Shown piece after piece: positions 36,440-46,599 of a stretch of 64,000 nt of DNA. The position numbers and the translations under genes were made by a program. The stretch comes from Tipula vernalis. Lineage: Eukaryota > Arthropoda > Insecta > Diptera > Tipulidae. The notes below the pieces were generated by a model. It was not told the DNA's origin. It made no database searches and saw only the letters and a list, made by a program, of their open reading frames with translations. The stretch is from positions 192,760,061 to 192,824,060 of the forward strand of contig OY282560.1 in assembly GCA_958295665.1 (NCBI GenBank), written 5' to 3'. Within the stretch, counting starts at the first letter, position 1, and every line of letters begins with the position of its first letter.

Positions 36440-37138
36440 AGTCAAGAATTACACATTTCCTTGTATGTGCAAAAAACGATTCATAAGATACTTCTGTGGC
36501 GTTTATTAATGCAGTCGATAAGAAATAGAGCACATGAAAGACAAATATTTTATTGTAAATCCAAATTAAACATTTTCAACATTTCGATTTATAATCTAAA
36601 AGATAACTCTTGTGACTGCTTTATATGGGACAACGGCAATGGTCACCGTAGAATTGGTTATCTTGATAACTGTGGTTTGCAGTATTTATGAAAGATCGGC
36701 ACAACCGGCACATGTAGAAATTATGTTTTTTTCGGATAATTGTGCCGGGCAGCAAAAAAATATGCTTATGCTTTTTGCTCTTGATTTGTGTGCGGTACTT
36801 AACCAGTGAATACATAAATATTTAATTAAAAGCTATATACTTAAAATGACGGAAATCCAGTTCATTCCTTAAAAAAGAGGCAAGGAAAACGACAGCTTAA
36901 ATATACGCCTTTACACTATCCTGTTTCGTTTATATCCGCCATTCGTTCTGCCCAAAAATCAGTCTAACCATTTCGCATGAACGTTTATGTTATGAAGACT
37001 TTTACAACTTAAGTCGCTGCCCAATGAGGCAGGTCCGCTGAATATCATGAAATTAAAATTAGCAGCCTAGGATCTTTTAGAAAAAAAGAAGATTTATTGG
37101 ACTTACTCAATAAGAAGCTCATTCCTAAATATTATTAA
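36440..37138 (+). pseudogene. Decayed DUF7869-type gene
   Basis: Successive plus-strand frames give ISIYNLKDNSCDCFIWDNGN, VEIMFFSDNCAGQQKN, MLMLFAL and, further on, KKKEDLLDLLNKKLIPKYY followed by a stop near 37138. The block with SDNCAGQ and the downstream KKxDLL-xxxxxLIPxxY pattern match a widespread insect protein family annotated as DUF7869, often repeat-associated and suspected to derive from transposases. Several frameshifts separate the pieces. No terminal repeats were found. I am moderately sure of the family and unsure of its mobility. Confidence 0.5.
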
Positions 37139-37594
37139 ACAGTATACAAAAACTTATAATTTAATATATAAATAAAATATATGATAAGTTTTTATAACTA
37201 CAATTTAAAAATTAAACATGTTACATCCTAAATTAAATCCACATAAATAAAATATGTTAAATATGGTACATCCTACCAAAAACGTCACATTTCCACGTAT
37301 AGCGTGTTGAGACAGCAACTTTTCTAACAACAACTTCGTAATTCATTTAGGGATGGTTTCTGGATTATACGAGATGCCTAAAGATATTCTTACAACTTTT
37401 TCCTTTTACTAGATTATGCTGCTCAAATAAATTTGTCTGGTAATCTATTTCAAAATTATTTAAGAAAGCCATAGCAATTTACAAATTATAATGTGTATAA
37501 TAAAAAATCTGCTTATACGGGAACTTAAAATACAGGATCTTCAGAAAATATATTTTTACGACCTACGGGATTTTGTTGTGCATTCTGTATTTTG
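37139..37594. other. AT-rich spacer
   Basis: No gene, repeat or structure recognised before LINE-B begins near 37595. Confidence 0.5.
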
Positions 37595-38480
37595 GACACA
37601 CATCAGTAGCTTGGGCAAGGAGCACTGTGGGCTGCGCAAGCTCGGAAAGGGACCATGTGTCGAAAAGACAGCGGTTCCAGGACGAGGTGGAAGTAGTCGA
37701 CAGTAAGCAGGCCAAGTTGCTGACTGACACGAAGCCGAGCTCTAACTTAGGGACAAAGCTGTTCAGCGATGTCCCGAGGAAGCATGTGTTGATGCTAGCC
37801 GTAATTGACGAAAGTTAAGAAGATAGGAGCATCACGGCGGAAAATGGAGGTTAGTGTATAATGCACTCAACCTCGTCTTTTTAAAGGTCCTAGAAGAATA
37901 TCCAGGAAGACCCCACCCTGCAGAGATGCGAGATGGTATCAAGGGCGTGTCAAGGTGACTGCATGCTCGGACTCTAGATCTGTGGATCTATATTAAGAGG
38001 CTATAGCTAAAGTAGGGGAGGTGTGGCCAGGCGCAAAGCTTGCGGCAGTTAGCCGGGAGGAAATTCTAAGCAGGCCGAGGGCACGTGTCTGGCTGCCATC
38101 CGAACCGGCTAGCCCTGATGAGGCTTTGAAAATCATTCAGGCCAGTAACCCGAGTCTTCCGACCGGAAATTGGAAGATCTTTAAGCAGGGGGAGGCGAAG
38201 GGGCATAAAACGAAGGGAGTCCTCCTGCATAAAACGAAGGGACTAATTGGTTTCGGATTCGGGTCAATTACTCTCAACGTTTATAAAAAGGATGAGCCGG
38301 AAGCGCATACGGGAGGCCAACCGGAGGATGAGTACCAGCAGCATAGGAGAAAAAGCTGAGGGTAGGGGGAGAGTGAATCCGGCAAGGATTCACTTGCAAG
38401 ATGAGGAAAAGCACATAAGGAAGGAGCTGGTGTACCGATGGAGGAGGATTTCGGCAGCCCCGCTAGACGGAGGGCACTGA
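37595..38480 (+). pseudogene. LINE-B ORF1, DUF4780-type, broken
   Basis: The remnant runs from SKRQRFQDEVEV (frame to 37818) through a damaged middle (KVLEEYPGRPHP) to the 112-residue frame 38021-38359. That frame parallels LINE-A ORF1 block for block: WPGAKLAAVSREEIL, PRARVWLPSEP, GNWKIFKQGEAKG and FGFGSITLNVYKKDE. A tandem repeat of the HKTKG segment (GHKTKGVLLHKTKGL) is seen only here. Stops at 37818 and in the 37830-38000 stretch break the frame. Confidence 0.7.
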
Positions 38481-38585
38481 CAAGTCCTCTACAGAGGGCA
38501 TGAGGGTTAGCGAGACGGGCAAATCCGGCGCATCCCAAAATACCGAGAGATAATAAATCCTGCGGTAGCAGGAATATACCATACA

Positions 38586-38590
38586 GGTAG
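38586..38590. repeat. BEL-3 target-site duplication GGTAG
   Basis: GGTAG precedes the left LTR here and follows the right LTR at 45888-45892. This marks the exact insertion point inside LINE-B. Confidence 0.9.
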
Positions 38591-39240
38591 TGTTGTAGCA
38601 GGCAAACAGAATTCCAAACAAGAATTATAACCTTGCACAACACTTAAATAATTATAATTGTTCACGGTATTATACACTGTACACTCATAAAGGAAAAATA
38701 CTTCACAATGCAATTATATTTTCATTAATAAAATCAATAATTGAAACAGAAATGATTGAACAAAATTTTATTGTTATCAATTGTATTTAAATTAGAAATA
38801 TTTTTATAAAGGTAAAATGGTGTATAATAAAAAATTAAGTATATTTGTTTTACCAGTAATCTCCGAAAATTGTTGTTACCCGTGATGATGACCAAAAGCT
38901 AAGAGAGAAAATTTGGTTTTTTTGACATACAAGAAACCTAATTTTCGTTCAATGCGCGGAAGTTCGATACAGGGTGAGATCGAATGCAGTTCTGTCGTAA
39001 TCAACCGCTTTTGACAGGTGCAATTTTTAATAATAATAACATTGCAAAGTGCAATGAAAATTTTAAATAGAAAAAAAATAAGTTAAGCTTCAAACCTTTA
39101 ATCGACGGCGAATTACATTATTATAATTAATTTAAGTCAGATGGCAATATTTTTAATGTAAGTAGAATTTGGCAGTTATTTAATTTATAGTTTTTTAATA
39201 TTAATAATGATTTTATTTTAGGTTCAGGTTGGCGTAAACA
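38591..39240 (-). repeat. BEL-3 3' LTR
   Basis: 650 bp, TGTTGTAGC...GTAAACA on the plus strand, nearly identical to 45237-45887. Confidence 0.97.
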
Positions 39241-39260
39241 TAACTGCCCCCGAAAAAACA
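39241..39260 (-). other. BEL-3 polypurine tract
   Basis: On the minus strand the bases before the 3' LTR include CGGGGGCAG after a T-run. The G-run is the likely plus-strand primer. Confidence 0.5.
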
Positions 39261-39483
39261 ATAAATTAAATAGGAGTTGCGGTCATCCAACATGCTTGAT
39301 AATTTTAATTGCTGTGTGGGTAATAACAATTTCGTTTACATTAAGAAACTAAACGATAATACAAAATGACAATTCAATAATTTTTAGTTAAGTGTGATTA
39401 ATTTAAAGAAATATAATTTGAGAAACTATGATTTGTGTTTTACTCAACTTAGCTTGTTCAACGATGCTTCGGCTGGAGTTTGG

Positions 39484-42400
39484 TTATTTGTCATCTTCAA
39501 CGGGTAGTGGTATTAATTTGACAATTGGCCTTTTCGTGATACCTCTACTTGTTTTTACTGTAGCGACTCGTACTTGGCCATCCTTTCCGCTGTGAATTTG
39601 TTGTATTCGTCCAATTATCCAATGTGATTGTGGACTGTTGTCATCTTTAATTAACACCAGTTGATCGATGGTTAAGTTTTCCGTTTTGGTTTGCCATTTC
39701 TGACGTTGATTCAGCGTACTTAAATAGTCCCTCGACCATGACCGCCAGAACGACTGAACGCGGTTTTGGATATTTTGCCATTTGGACAGACGACTTGAAT
39801 TGATGTGGCTCAAATTTGGTTCAGGAATGCTGGTGAATGGCTCTCCTATCAAAAAATGTGCCGGAGTTAACACATCATACGACGTGACATCATTAGAAAC
39901 AGCACAAAGTGGCCTCGAATTTAACAGTGCTTCTATTTGGGTAAGCAGCGTAATGGCCTCTTCATAAGTGAATGGTGTGGATCCAGACACTCTGTAGAAA
40001 TGATTCTTGATTGATTTTATATTCGATTCCCATAATCCTCCAAAGTGTGGTGCATTTGGAGGGTTGAATTTGAATATGATTTTCTGTGGGGATAGAAATT
40101 CGTACATTAGTTTTATATGATTTTCAGAATTAAATAGGTCGTAGAGGAGGTGCAATTCATTGCGGGCGCCAATAAAATTACTTCCATTGTCACAATGAAT
40201 CTGGCAAGGGATTCCACGGCGTGAAATAAATCGCTTAAGAGCGGCAATGAAAGCTTCTGATGTCATATCAGTTACTAGCTCTACGTGGATGGCTTTTACC
40301 GAAAGGCAAACAAATAATGCTATGTACGCCTTAGTCACGTTGCATTTTCCTCGTCCTTTGCGATCTCGAATATAGACAGGACCCGCATAGTCGACACCAG
40401 TGTATAGGAAAGGTCGACCACTACTAACACGTTCCCGAGGGAGATCGGCCATAAGCTGTTGATTGTGTTTTCTGGTTCGCATGAAACATAAGATGCATTT
40501 CTTGACGTGCCACCTTGTCATGTTTCGACATCCCATTATCCAAAATTTTTGGCGAATGATATTAGTTAGCAAGGTTGGTCCAGGGTGCGCATTTTTACGG
40601 TGATATTCGTCAATGATGAGTTTGGAGTAGATATGATTCTGTGGGATAATGATTGGGTGTTTTGCGTCGAAATTGCAGCTTGAGTTCGATAGTCTTCCTC
40701 CTACACGCATTATCCCATGGTCATCAATAAATGGCGTCAATGACGATAGGTTGCTACCTCGTTTAAGCTCACCATATATTGTTAGGTATTTTATGTCATC
40801 TGAGAATGCTTCTGCTTGCACCCATTTTATACAACATATTTCAGCCAATATAAATTCATGAACTGTAGGTGGCAGGATACCATGTTTAAGTTTTATGTTT
40901 TCGTCTTTTAATAACTTTCTGGCATTTAAAGCGAATCTGAAAGAATAGCATAAGATTCTATATATTTTGGTTAGAGACGAATAATTAGTAAACAGCCGTT
41001 GACATGGATGGGCAGAGTTTATTGTAACGAGAAAATTTTGTAAGAATTTCCGACGAACTTCAAACTTGTCATCCTTGATTTCGTTGGTAGGATCTCGTGA
41101 TATTGCAACTTTTGGCCAATGTGGAATATCTTGCAATAGGAATTGAGGTCCTTTCCACCACAGCGAATTTGTAATGAGATTATTTGGCGTCAGTCCTCGA
41201 GATGCTGAGTCAGCTGGATTTTGCTTTGAAGGTACATACATCCACTTCTCTCTAGGAATTTGTTCTAAAATGTATGATGTCCTGTTGCCTATGAAACAGC
41301 TCCATCGTCGTGGAACATCTGACAGCCAAGTCAAAACGATTTGCGAATCCGTCCATGCAAAGATTGAGTTTATCTGCAATTTAACAGCGTCTTGTACATA
41401 TTTCATTAACCGACACAGGAGTACTGCAGCGCATAGCTCGAGACGTGGTAGCGAAATCTGTTTTATTGGTGCCACCCTAGTTTTGGCGGCAAGTAAATTG
41501 GCAGTTATCTTATTCTCCGAGTTTTTAACACGTATGTATACTGCTGCTCCGTAAGCAAGCTCCGATGCATCAGAGAAACCGTGCAATTGTATGTCAATAC
41601 GGTGATGTTGGTGAGTGGAAATGAATCGTGGAATTTGGATGTCTTGAAGATGATGCAGCGATGATCTAATTTTGATCCATCTCTCTTTGATGTCGACAGG
41701 CAATTCGTCATCCCAGTTTAATTTTCGCATCCAGAGCTGTTGGAATAAAATTTTGATTAAAACTGTGCTGGGCGCCAACCATCCTAGCGGATCAAAAATG
41801 CGAGATGCCTCTGACAGTAGCGTTCTTTTGGTTATGGTATTGGTAACGTCTACCGTCACCTTGAACGTAAAATTATCAGTTTGTGGGTTCCATAGTAACC
41901 CAAGAGTTTTTATTAATGAATTTCCCTCGAATTCCAAACATTCAGCATTTTGATCTAACTCGTTTAAGTGCCTTAATAAATCTTGGTCGTTTGTCATCCA
42001 TTTCCGAAGTGTGAACCCACCGTTTTTTAATAATGACCTCATATTTTCGTAAATTTCGATTGCTTGTTTTAAATCATCGCAGCCTGTGAGCATATCGTCT
42101 ACGTAAAAATCGGACTTCAAACGTGCAGCAGCATCTGGGTAGAACTCATGATGATCATTGGCAAGTTGATGTAAAGTGCGACAAGCTAGGAATGGGGCAC
42201 TTGATGTGCCGTACGTTACTGTTGTTAATCGGAATTCTTGGACATCTTTGTCAGGTGAATCACGCCAGAGGATGCGCTGTAAATCTCGATCCGCAGGATG
42301 AACTATGATCTGACGGTACATTTTTTCAATGTCCGCGGCCATGGCTATTTTATGCGTGCGGAAACGTAGCAGTATCATCATGAGATCGTCTTGAATGGTT

Positions 42401-43197
42401 GGTCCAGTTAGTAGCATGTCGTTGAGAGAATGACTTGTTGTGCTTTTACAGGAACCGTCGAAAACAACTCGGAGCTTTGTGGTACTGCTCGTTTCTTTAA
42501 TTACGCAATGGTGAGGTAAATGGTAGATTGGATGATTTGAGTTTGAGGTAGTTTCCGTCCCTTTGCTTAGCTCCATGTGACCGAGTGCTTCATACTCCGT
42601 CATAAACTTCACGTAGTCGAGTTTTACTTGAGGATGGTTAACGAATTTTCTCTCAAGGGCATGGAATCTTCGGTTGGCTTGATGATATGTTGTTCCCAAG
42701 TCTTCGAGTGGCATTTTTATCGGAAATTTGACGATATATCGTCCATCATCCGATCTCGTGGTGTTTCGAGTATAATGGTTCTCACATTCATCTTCGGTGG
42801 AATTAGACCTCATTGTATTGTTTACTTCTTCCAATTCCCAAAATCGCTGAAGTAACTGGATTTCAGTGTCACTGCTGGCGATCGTCGTGTGGAAAACTGT
42901 GGAATTTGTAAAAGAGTTAGTTATTTGACCCCCAAGCGCCCAGCCGAAAATGGTGGATTGAGCGAATAAATGATCAGCAATTTTTATTTTCTGTGACAAC
43001 AATATTTCGTAAAATATATCATTGCCAAAGATCACGTCAATGACCCCAGGAATAGCGTAAGATGGGTCAGCCAGATTTAAATTGTTTAGAGCTGGCCAGT
43101 TGCAGTTATCTAACTGATTGGGGGGTAACTTTGAAGTTAGTGTATTGAGTATCACCGCACGTACGCTGATGGAGTATTTGAGGTTGGTTTTGGACAC
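39484..43197 (-). CDS. BEL-3 Pol portion (rest of protease region, RT, RNase H, integrase)
   Basis: An unbroken 1237-codon run in the same frame as the Gag part, separated from it only by two TAA codons. Its first ATG (43197) is incidental; the biological product would be one Gag-Pol chain. Reverse transcriptase has AADIEKMYRQI and DFYVDDMLTG near residue 365. RNase H begins near HGFSDASELAYGAA. Integrase has an HHCC site and the D-D-E motifs TGVDYAGPV, HCDNGSNF and GGLWESN, followed by the DUF5641-type tail. All catalytic residues I can identify are present. With the upstream stops, Pol could be made only by readthrough or internal initiation. Confidence 0.85.
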   Translation of the reverse strand: MSKTNLKYSISVRAVILNTLTSKLPPNQLDNCNWPALNNLNLADPSYAIPGVIDVIFGNDIFYEILLSQKIKIADHLFAQSTIFGWALGGQITNSFTNSTVFHTTIASSDTEIQLLQRFWELEEVNNTMRSNSTEDECENHYTRNTTRSDDGRYIVKFPIKMPLEDLGTTYHQANRRFHALERKFVNHPQVKLDYVKFMTEYEALGHMELSKGTETTSNSNHPIYHLPHHCVIKETSSTTKLRVVFDGSCKSTTSHSLNDMLLTGPTIQDDLMMILLRFRTHKIAMAADIEKMYRQIIVHPADRDLQRILWRDSPDKDVQEFRLTTVTYGTSSAPFLACRTLHQLANDHHEFYPDAAARLKSDFYVDDMLTGCDDLKQAIEIYENMRSLLKNGGFTLRKWMTNDQDLLRHLNELDQNAECLEFEGNSLIKTLGLLWNPQTDNFTFKVTVDVTNTITKRTLLSEASRIFDPLGWLAPSTVLIKILFQQLWMRKLNWDDELPVDIKERWIKIRSSLHHLQDIQIPRFISTHQHHRIDIQLHGFSDASELAYGAAVYIRVKNSENKITANLLAAKTRVAPIKQISLPRLELCAAVLLCRLMKYVQDAVKLQINSIFAWTDSQIVLTWLSDVPRRWSCFIGNRTSYILEQIPREKWMYVPSKQNPADSASRGLTPNNLITNSLWWKGPQFLLQDIPHWPKVAISRDPTNEIKDDKFEVRRKFLQNFLVTINSAHPCQRLFTNYSSLTKIYRILCYSFRFALNARKLLKDENIKLKHGILPPTVHEFILAEICCIKWVQAEAFSDDIKYLTIYGELKRGSNLSSLTPFIDDHGIMRVGGRLSNSSCNFDAKHPIIIPQNHIYSKLIIDEYHRKNAHPGPTLLTNIIRQKFWIMGCRNMTRWHVKKCILCFMRTRKHNQQLMADLPRERVSSGRPFLYTGVDYAGPVYIRDRKGRGKCNVTKAYIALFVCLSVKAIHVELVTDMTSEAFIAALKRFISRRGIPCQIHCDNGSNFIGARNELHLLYDLFNSENHIKLMYEFLSPQKIIFKFNPPNAPHFGGLWESNIKSIKNHFYRVSGSTPFTYEEAITLLTQIEALLNSRPLCAVSNDVTSYDVLTPAHFLIGEPFTSIPEPNLSHINSSRLSKWQNIQNRVQSFWRSWSRDYLSTLNQRQKWQTKTENLTIDQLVLIKDDNSPQSHWIIGRIQQIHSGKDGQVRVATVKTSRGITKRPIVKLIPLPVEDDK

Positions 43198-43266
43198 GAT
43201 ATTTAGTGTAACTTATCCCTTGGTTGTACCAGCCCTTCGTGATGCTAACCCACTAATTGTAATGTA

Positions 43267-44910
43267 TTATCGATTTCGGCGGAGCCCGACTCTCCTCACG
43301 CAGTTATCGCTTATTAGGGTGGTTTGAGAGCCTGAATCAAGGAGTCCTCTAGCCGCATGCTTAATTCCAAATTCATCTTGGATGTAAAAGAGGACTGTTG
43401 ACAGCAAGGTAGCTACAGAATTTGCATTGTATGTTGATGTAGTACCAGACGGAACGGTGTTGATAGCAGAACAGTGATAACTGAGTGAGTTTTGGCCTCT
43501 CGAGACTACTGGGTTATTGTTAGAAGATTCACTTGTTGATTGTAGCTGAGGACTAGTTGATGAGTTGAAGTATGCTGATTTGTTGACTGTAGTCGGATTA
43601 TTGATTGGTGAAATTAGAGACTTGTTGATTGAAGATTCATTCTTAGTATTGACGTAGTTTGCTGAGGTTTGGTTTTGCTTCGCTGATCGAACGGTTTTAT
43701 TTCGATTGTCAGGATACAAGTTGCTGGGATGGAGTAGCGTGTGATGCTTATTACCGCATGTAAAACATCGATTTTCGCTCGTGCAAGTATTGACATCATG
43801 AGTTGTACTGAGACAATTTTGGCATAAATTATTAGTGTTCACGAAATGAATTCTTTCTGATAAATTCAACCGCTTGAACTTGAAACACTTAAACAGCGGA
43901 TGGTTAGTTGCATTGCACCATTGACAGCTGATGATATTAGTGGTGGCGGTATGGACTCTGGCATGTGGATTCGGTCGGCTTGCACCGGTGCGCCTTACGG
44001 ATGAACAAGCTTCTAAAGCATCACAACGCTCCGTCAAAAACTCCAACAAACAATTTATAGTAGGCAATTCAATATTGTTCGAATGCTTTGCCCATGCTTG
44101 TTGTGACTCGAGATCCAGTTTTTTAGTCAATAAGTGAATTAGCCAGGGGTCGCGCGTTTGCCAATCTGGTCCAAGAGCTTGAAGGCCTCTTAACACTTCG
44201 TCGGATGTATCGCAAATAGATCTTAATTGTTTGTAGCTATCAACAGTTACTAGGGGTTGATTTAGAAATAATTCGATAAGTTCCTTTACCGAATATTTCT
44301 TCTTGTTGTATCTCTTTTTTACTTTCTCCCAAGCCAAGTTGTAGTTTGCTTCAGTTAATGCCATATGCCTAATCAGCGACGCAGCTTCGTTTTTTAATAG
44401 GCTTTTCAGATACTGGAACTTGTGGATATTTGACAGACCTTCCTTCTGATGAATTGATGTTTCGAACTGATCTTGAAAAGACTGCCATTTTGAATATTCA
44501 CCGCTAAATTGTTCGATCATTACACGTGGTAATCGCAGCTCCGATGTCTGATAACTCGAACGTTCATAGGAACTCTCCATCATGGTTTTTGCGTCTTGGG
44601 GGTTGGTTGCAGCAAAACCGACACTAGGCGAGCGGGCATTGAGAAGTCGTTTAAGAACTGCCTTAATTTCATAAAACCTATCTTCGAATTCTTCGGCCTC
44701 AGATGGTTCTTCGGAAATTAGCATGATTCGGTATTCGATGTCATGGAATTCTTTCCATGCTTCGTTGAGTTTTTCCATTCGAGTTTCCAATTGCTCAACG
44801 TTTGCAGCATGAGACGGGTCGGGACCAAACTTGTCGGTAAATTTTTTAATGTTGGTTACGGTACCTTTGATAATACCGCGCCGTTTAATATACGATTGTA
44901 AATCCGACAT
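43267..44910 (-). CDS. BEL-3 Gag and protease start
   Basis: A 547-codon frame from the ATG at 44910. It has a coiled-coil-like N terminus, the DUF1759-type core (LPRVMIEQFSGEYSKW near residue 128), Cys/His motifs at about 330-390 including CQNCLSTTHDVNTC (intact CX2CX4HX4C), a Ser/Thr/Asn-rich linker, then the protease active site LLDSGSQTTLIS near 525. TAA at 43267-43269 ends the frame about 20 residues past the active site. A second TAA lies 18 codons on, at 43213-43215. The same frame then stays open to 39484. In BEL-1 this region is continuous. Confidence 0.85.
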   Translation of the reverse strand: MSDLQSYIKRRGIIKGTVTNIKKFTDKFGPDPSHAANVEQLETRMEKLNEAWKEFHDIEYRIMLISEEPSEAEEFEDRFYEIKAVLKRLLNARSPSVGFAATNPQDAKTMMESSYERSSYQTSELRLPRVMIEQFSGEYSKWQSFQDQFETSIHQKEGLSNIHKFQYLKSLLKNEAASLIRHMALTEANYNLAWEKVKKRYNKKKYSVKELIELFLNQPLVTVDSYKQLRSICDTSDEVLRGLQALGPDWQTRDPWLIHLLTKKLDLESQQAWAKHSNNIELPTINCLLEFLTERCDALEACSSVRRTGASRPNPHARVHTATTNIISCQWCNATNHPLFKCFKFKRLNLSERIHFVNTNNLCQNCLSTTHDVNTCTSENRCFTCGNKHHTLLHPSNLYPDNRNKTVRSAKQNQTSANYVNTKNESSINKSLISPINNPTTVNKSAYFNSSTSPQLQSTSESSNNNPVVSRGQNSLSYHCSAINTVPSGTTSTYNANSVATLLSTVLFYIQDEFGIKHAARGLLDSGSQTTLISDNCVRRVGLRRNR

Positions 44911-45215
44911 TTTATCACTTTCGATTTACTTGATTGTTGTATGATTATTCGCCGTATTGGCGTGAATTAGTACCTTGGGCGTAATAAGTAGCGATCTTAT
45001 ATAATCGAAATTACGCAACACTGACTTAGCACCTTTGAGCGTAATTAATAGCGATCTTATAATCGAAATTACGCACACTGACTTAGCACCTTTCAGCGTA
45101 ATTAATAGCGATCTTATAATCGAAATTACGCACACTGTATTTTTAATAAAACAAAATTGTAACACTTGCAAACATCTAAAGTTACACTGTTCGGGAATAT
45201 TTGATTAAATATATG
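44911..45215 (-). other. BEL-3 5' leader with tandem hairpins
   Basis: A leader of about 300 bp. Units of 57-60 bp start at 44979, 45039 and 45096 (the last partial). Units 2 and 3 have perfect 8-bp arms, GCGTAATT and AATTACGC, around a 20-base loop (arms at 45039-45046 and 45067-45074 in unit 2). Such a repeated stem could serve RNA packaging or dimerisation; this is inference. Confidence 0.8.
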
Positions 45216-45233
45216 TCCCGGGTTTCGGCACCA
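45216..45233 (-). promoter_or_regulatory. BEL-3 primer binding site, tRNA-Phe type
   Basis: The minus strand reads TGGTGCCGAAACCCGGGA, complementary to the 3' end of eukaryotic tRNA-Phe with CCA. It lies three bases from the LTR boundary. Confidence 0.85.
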
Positions 45234-45236
45234 AAA

Positions 45237-45887
45237 TGTTGTAGCAGGCAAACAGAATTCCAAACAAGAATTATAACCTTGCACAACACTTAAATAATTA
45301 TAATTGTTCACGGTATTATACACTGTACACTCATAAAGGAAAAATATTTCACAATGCAATTATATTTTCATTAATAAAAATCAATAATTGAAACAGAAAT
45401 GATTGAACAAAATTTTATTGTTATCAATTGTATTTAAATTAGAAATATTTTTATAAAGGTAAAATGGTGTATAATAAAAAATTAAGTATATTTGTTTTAC
45501 CAGTAATCTCCGAAAATTGTTGTTACCCGTGATGATGACCAAAAGCTAAGAGAGAAAATTTGGTTTTTTTGACATACAAGAAACCTAATTTTCGTTCAAT
45601 GCGCGGAAGTTCGATACAGGGTGAGATCGAATGCAGTTCTGTCGTAATCAACCGCTTTTGACAGGTGCAATTTTTAATAATAATAACATTGCAAAGTGCA
45701 ATGAAAATTTTAAATAGAAAAAAAATAAGTTAAGCTTCAAACCTTTAATCGACGGCGAATTACATTATTATAATTAATTTAAGTCAGATGGCAATATTTT
45801 TAATGTAAGTAGAATTTGGCAGTTATTTAATTTATAGTTTTTTAATATTAATAATGATTTTATTTTAGGTTCAGGTTGGCGTAAACA
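45237..45887 (-). repeat. BEL-3 5' LTR
   Basis: 651 bp, bounded by the primer site on the left and GGTAG on the right. It should carry the element's promoter. Confidence 0.97.
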
Positions 45888-45924
45888 GGTAGGTAAAGGA
45901 TAAAAGGTTATGATTAAGATAATT

Positions 45925-46584
45925 TAAATTAACCTTCACTATTCTAAGGCTGCTTCGGCAGCTCTACTCCTCAGGCTGGCTAGTTCGGGTGAGGATGTGA
46001 TGCTAATTCAAGAACCTTGGATTAACAACAACAGGATCTGTGGCCTCAGAACCAAGGGGTACAAAATTATATCCTCTAGTAAGTCTGGGAAGAACAGATC
46101 TTGTATTTTTGGGAAAAATAATATTAATATTTTCCTTCTCTCTCAATACAGCAATGGTGACACTACTGCAGTTAGCCTGGAAGTAGGCACTTGTAGTTTC
46201 TGGCTAATTTTAGCCTACATGGACCGGGAGAAGGAGGTTCATCCGGATAATCTGAAGGAGCTGATCCGTGAAGCGGAACAATCAAAGATAGGTGTCGTAC
46301 TGGGAGTTGATGCTATTGCGCATCACACTCTCTGGGGAAGCACGAACATTAATGACAGAGCTGTTTCACTTTTTGATTATTTGATGAGTACTAACATTTT
46401 AGTGTGTAATATTGGGCGGGAGCCCACATTTATTTCTAGTAACAGGCTGGAGGTTCTAGACGTGACCCTTGCCTCAAATAATATTCTTCATAATGTTAAA
46501 AATTGGAGGGTGGAGGAGGAACACTCCTTTTCTGATCATCGATATTTAACCTATAGCCTCGATATTCAGCCTGCTACCCGGTAA
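45925..46584 (+). pseudogene. LINE-B endonuclease domain
   Basis: The frame is open from about 45925 (INLHYSKAASAALLLRL, with the catalytic Asn) past the internal ATG at 45997. LIQEPW keeps the catalytic Glu. The next active-site block reads GVDAIAHHTLWGST, with Ile where LINE-A has Asn. SDHRYL near the end keeps Asp-His. The domain stops at 46584, and RT sequence follows in another frame at once, so the usual linker of about 200 residues is missing. It is probably inactive because of the Asn-to-Ile change. Confidence 0.8.
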
Positions 46585-46599
46585 TTATTCTTCGTTACC

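Larger units (their letters stand above)
38591..45887 (-). mobile_element. BEL-3: young BEL/Pao element with two stop codons in the protease region
   Basis: A minus-strand element of 7297 bp. It has a 5' LTR at 45237-45887, a tRNA-Phe primer site (45216-45233), a leader with a hairpin-forming tandem repeat, a long frame from 44910 to 39484 interrupted only at 43267 and 43213, a purine tract beside 39241, and a 3' LTR at 38591-39240. The LTRs differ by one substitution and one single-base indel that I could find in 650 bp. GGTAG flanks both sides. It is a recent insertion whose protein frame is nevertheless interrupted. Confidence 0.95.

Noticed and set aside
40649..42855. Plus-strand frames of 60-126 codons opposite BEL-3 Pol
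   Set aside because: They are antisense shadows of the intact minus-strand frame, without motifs.
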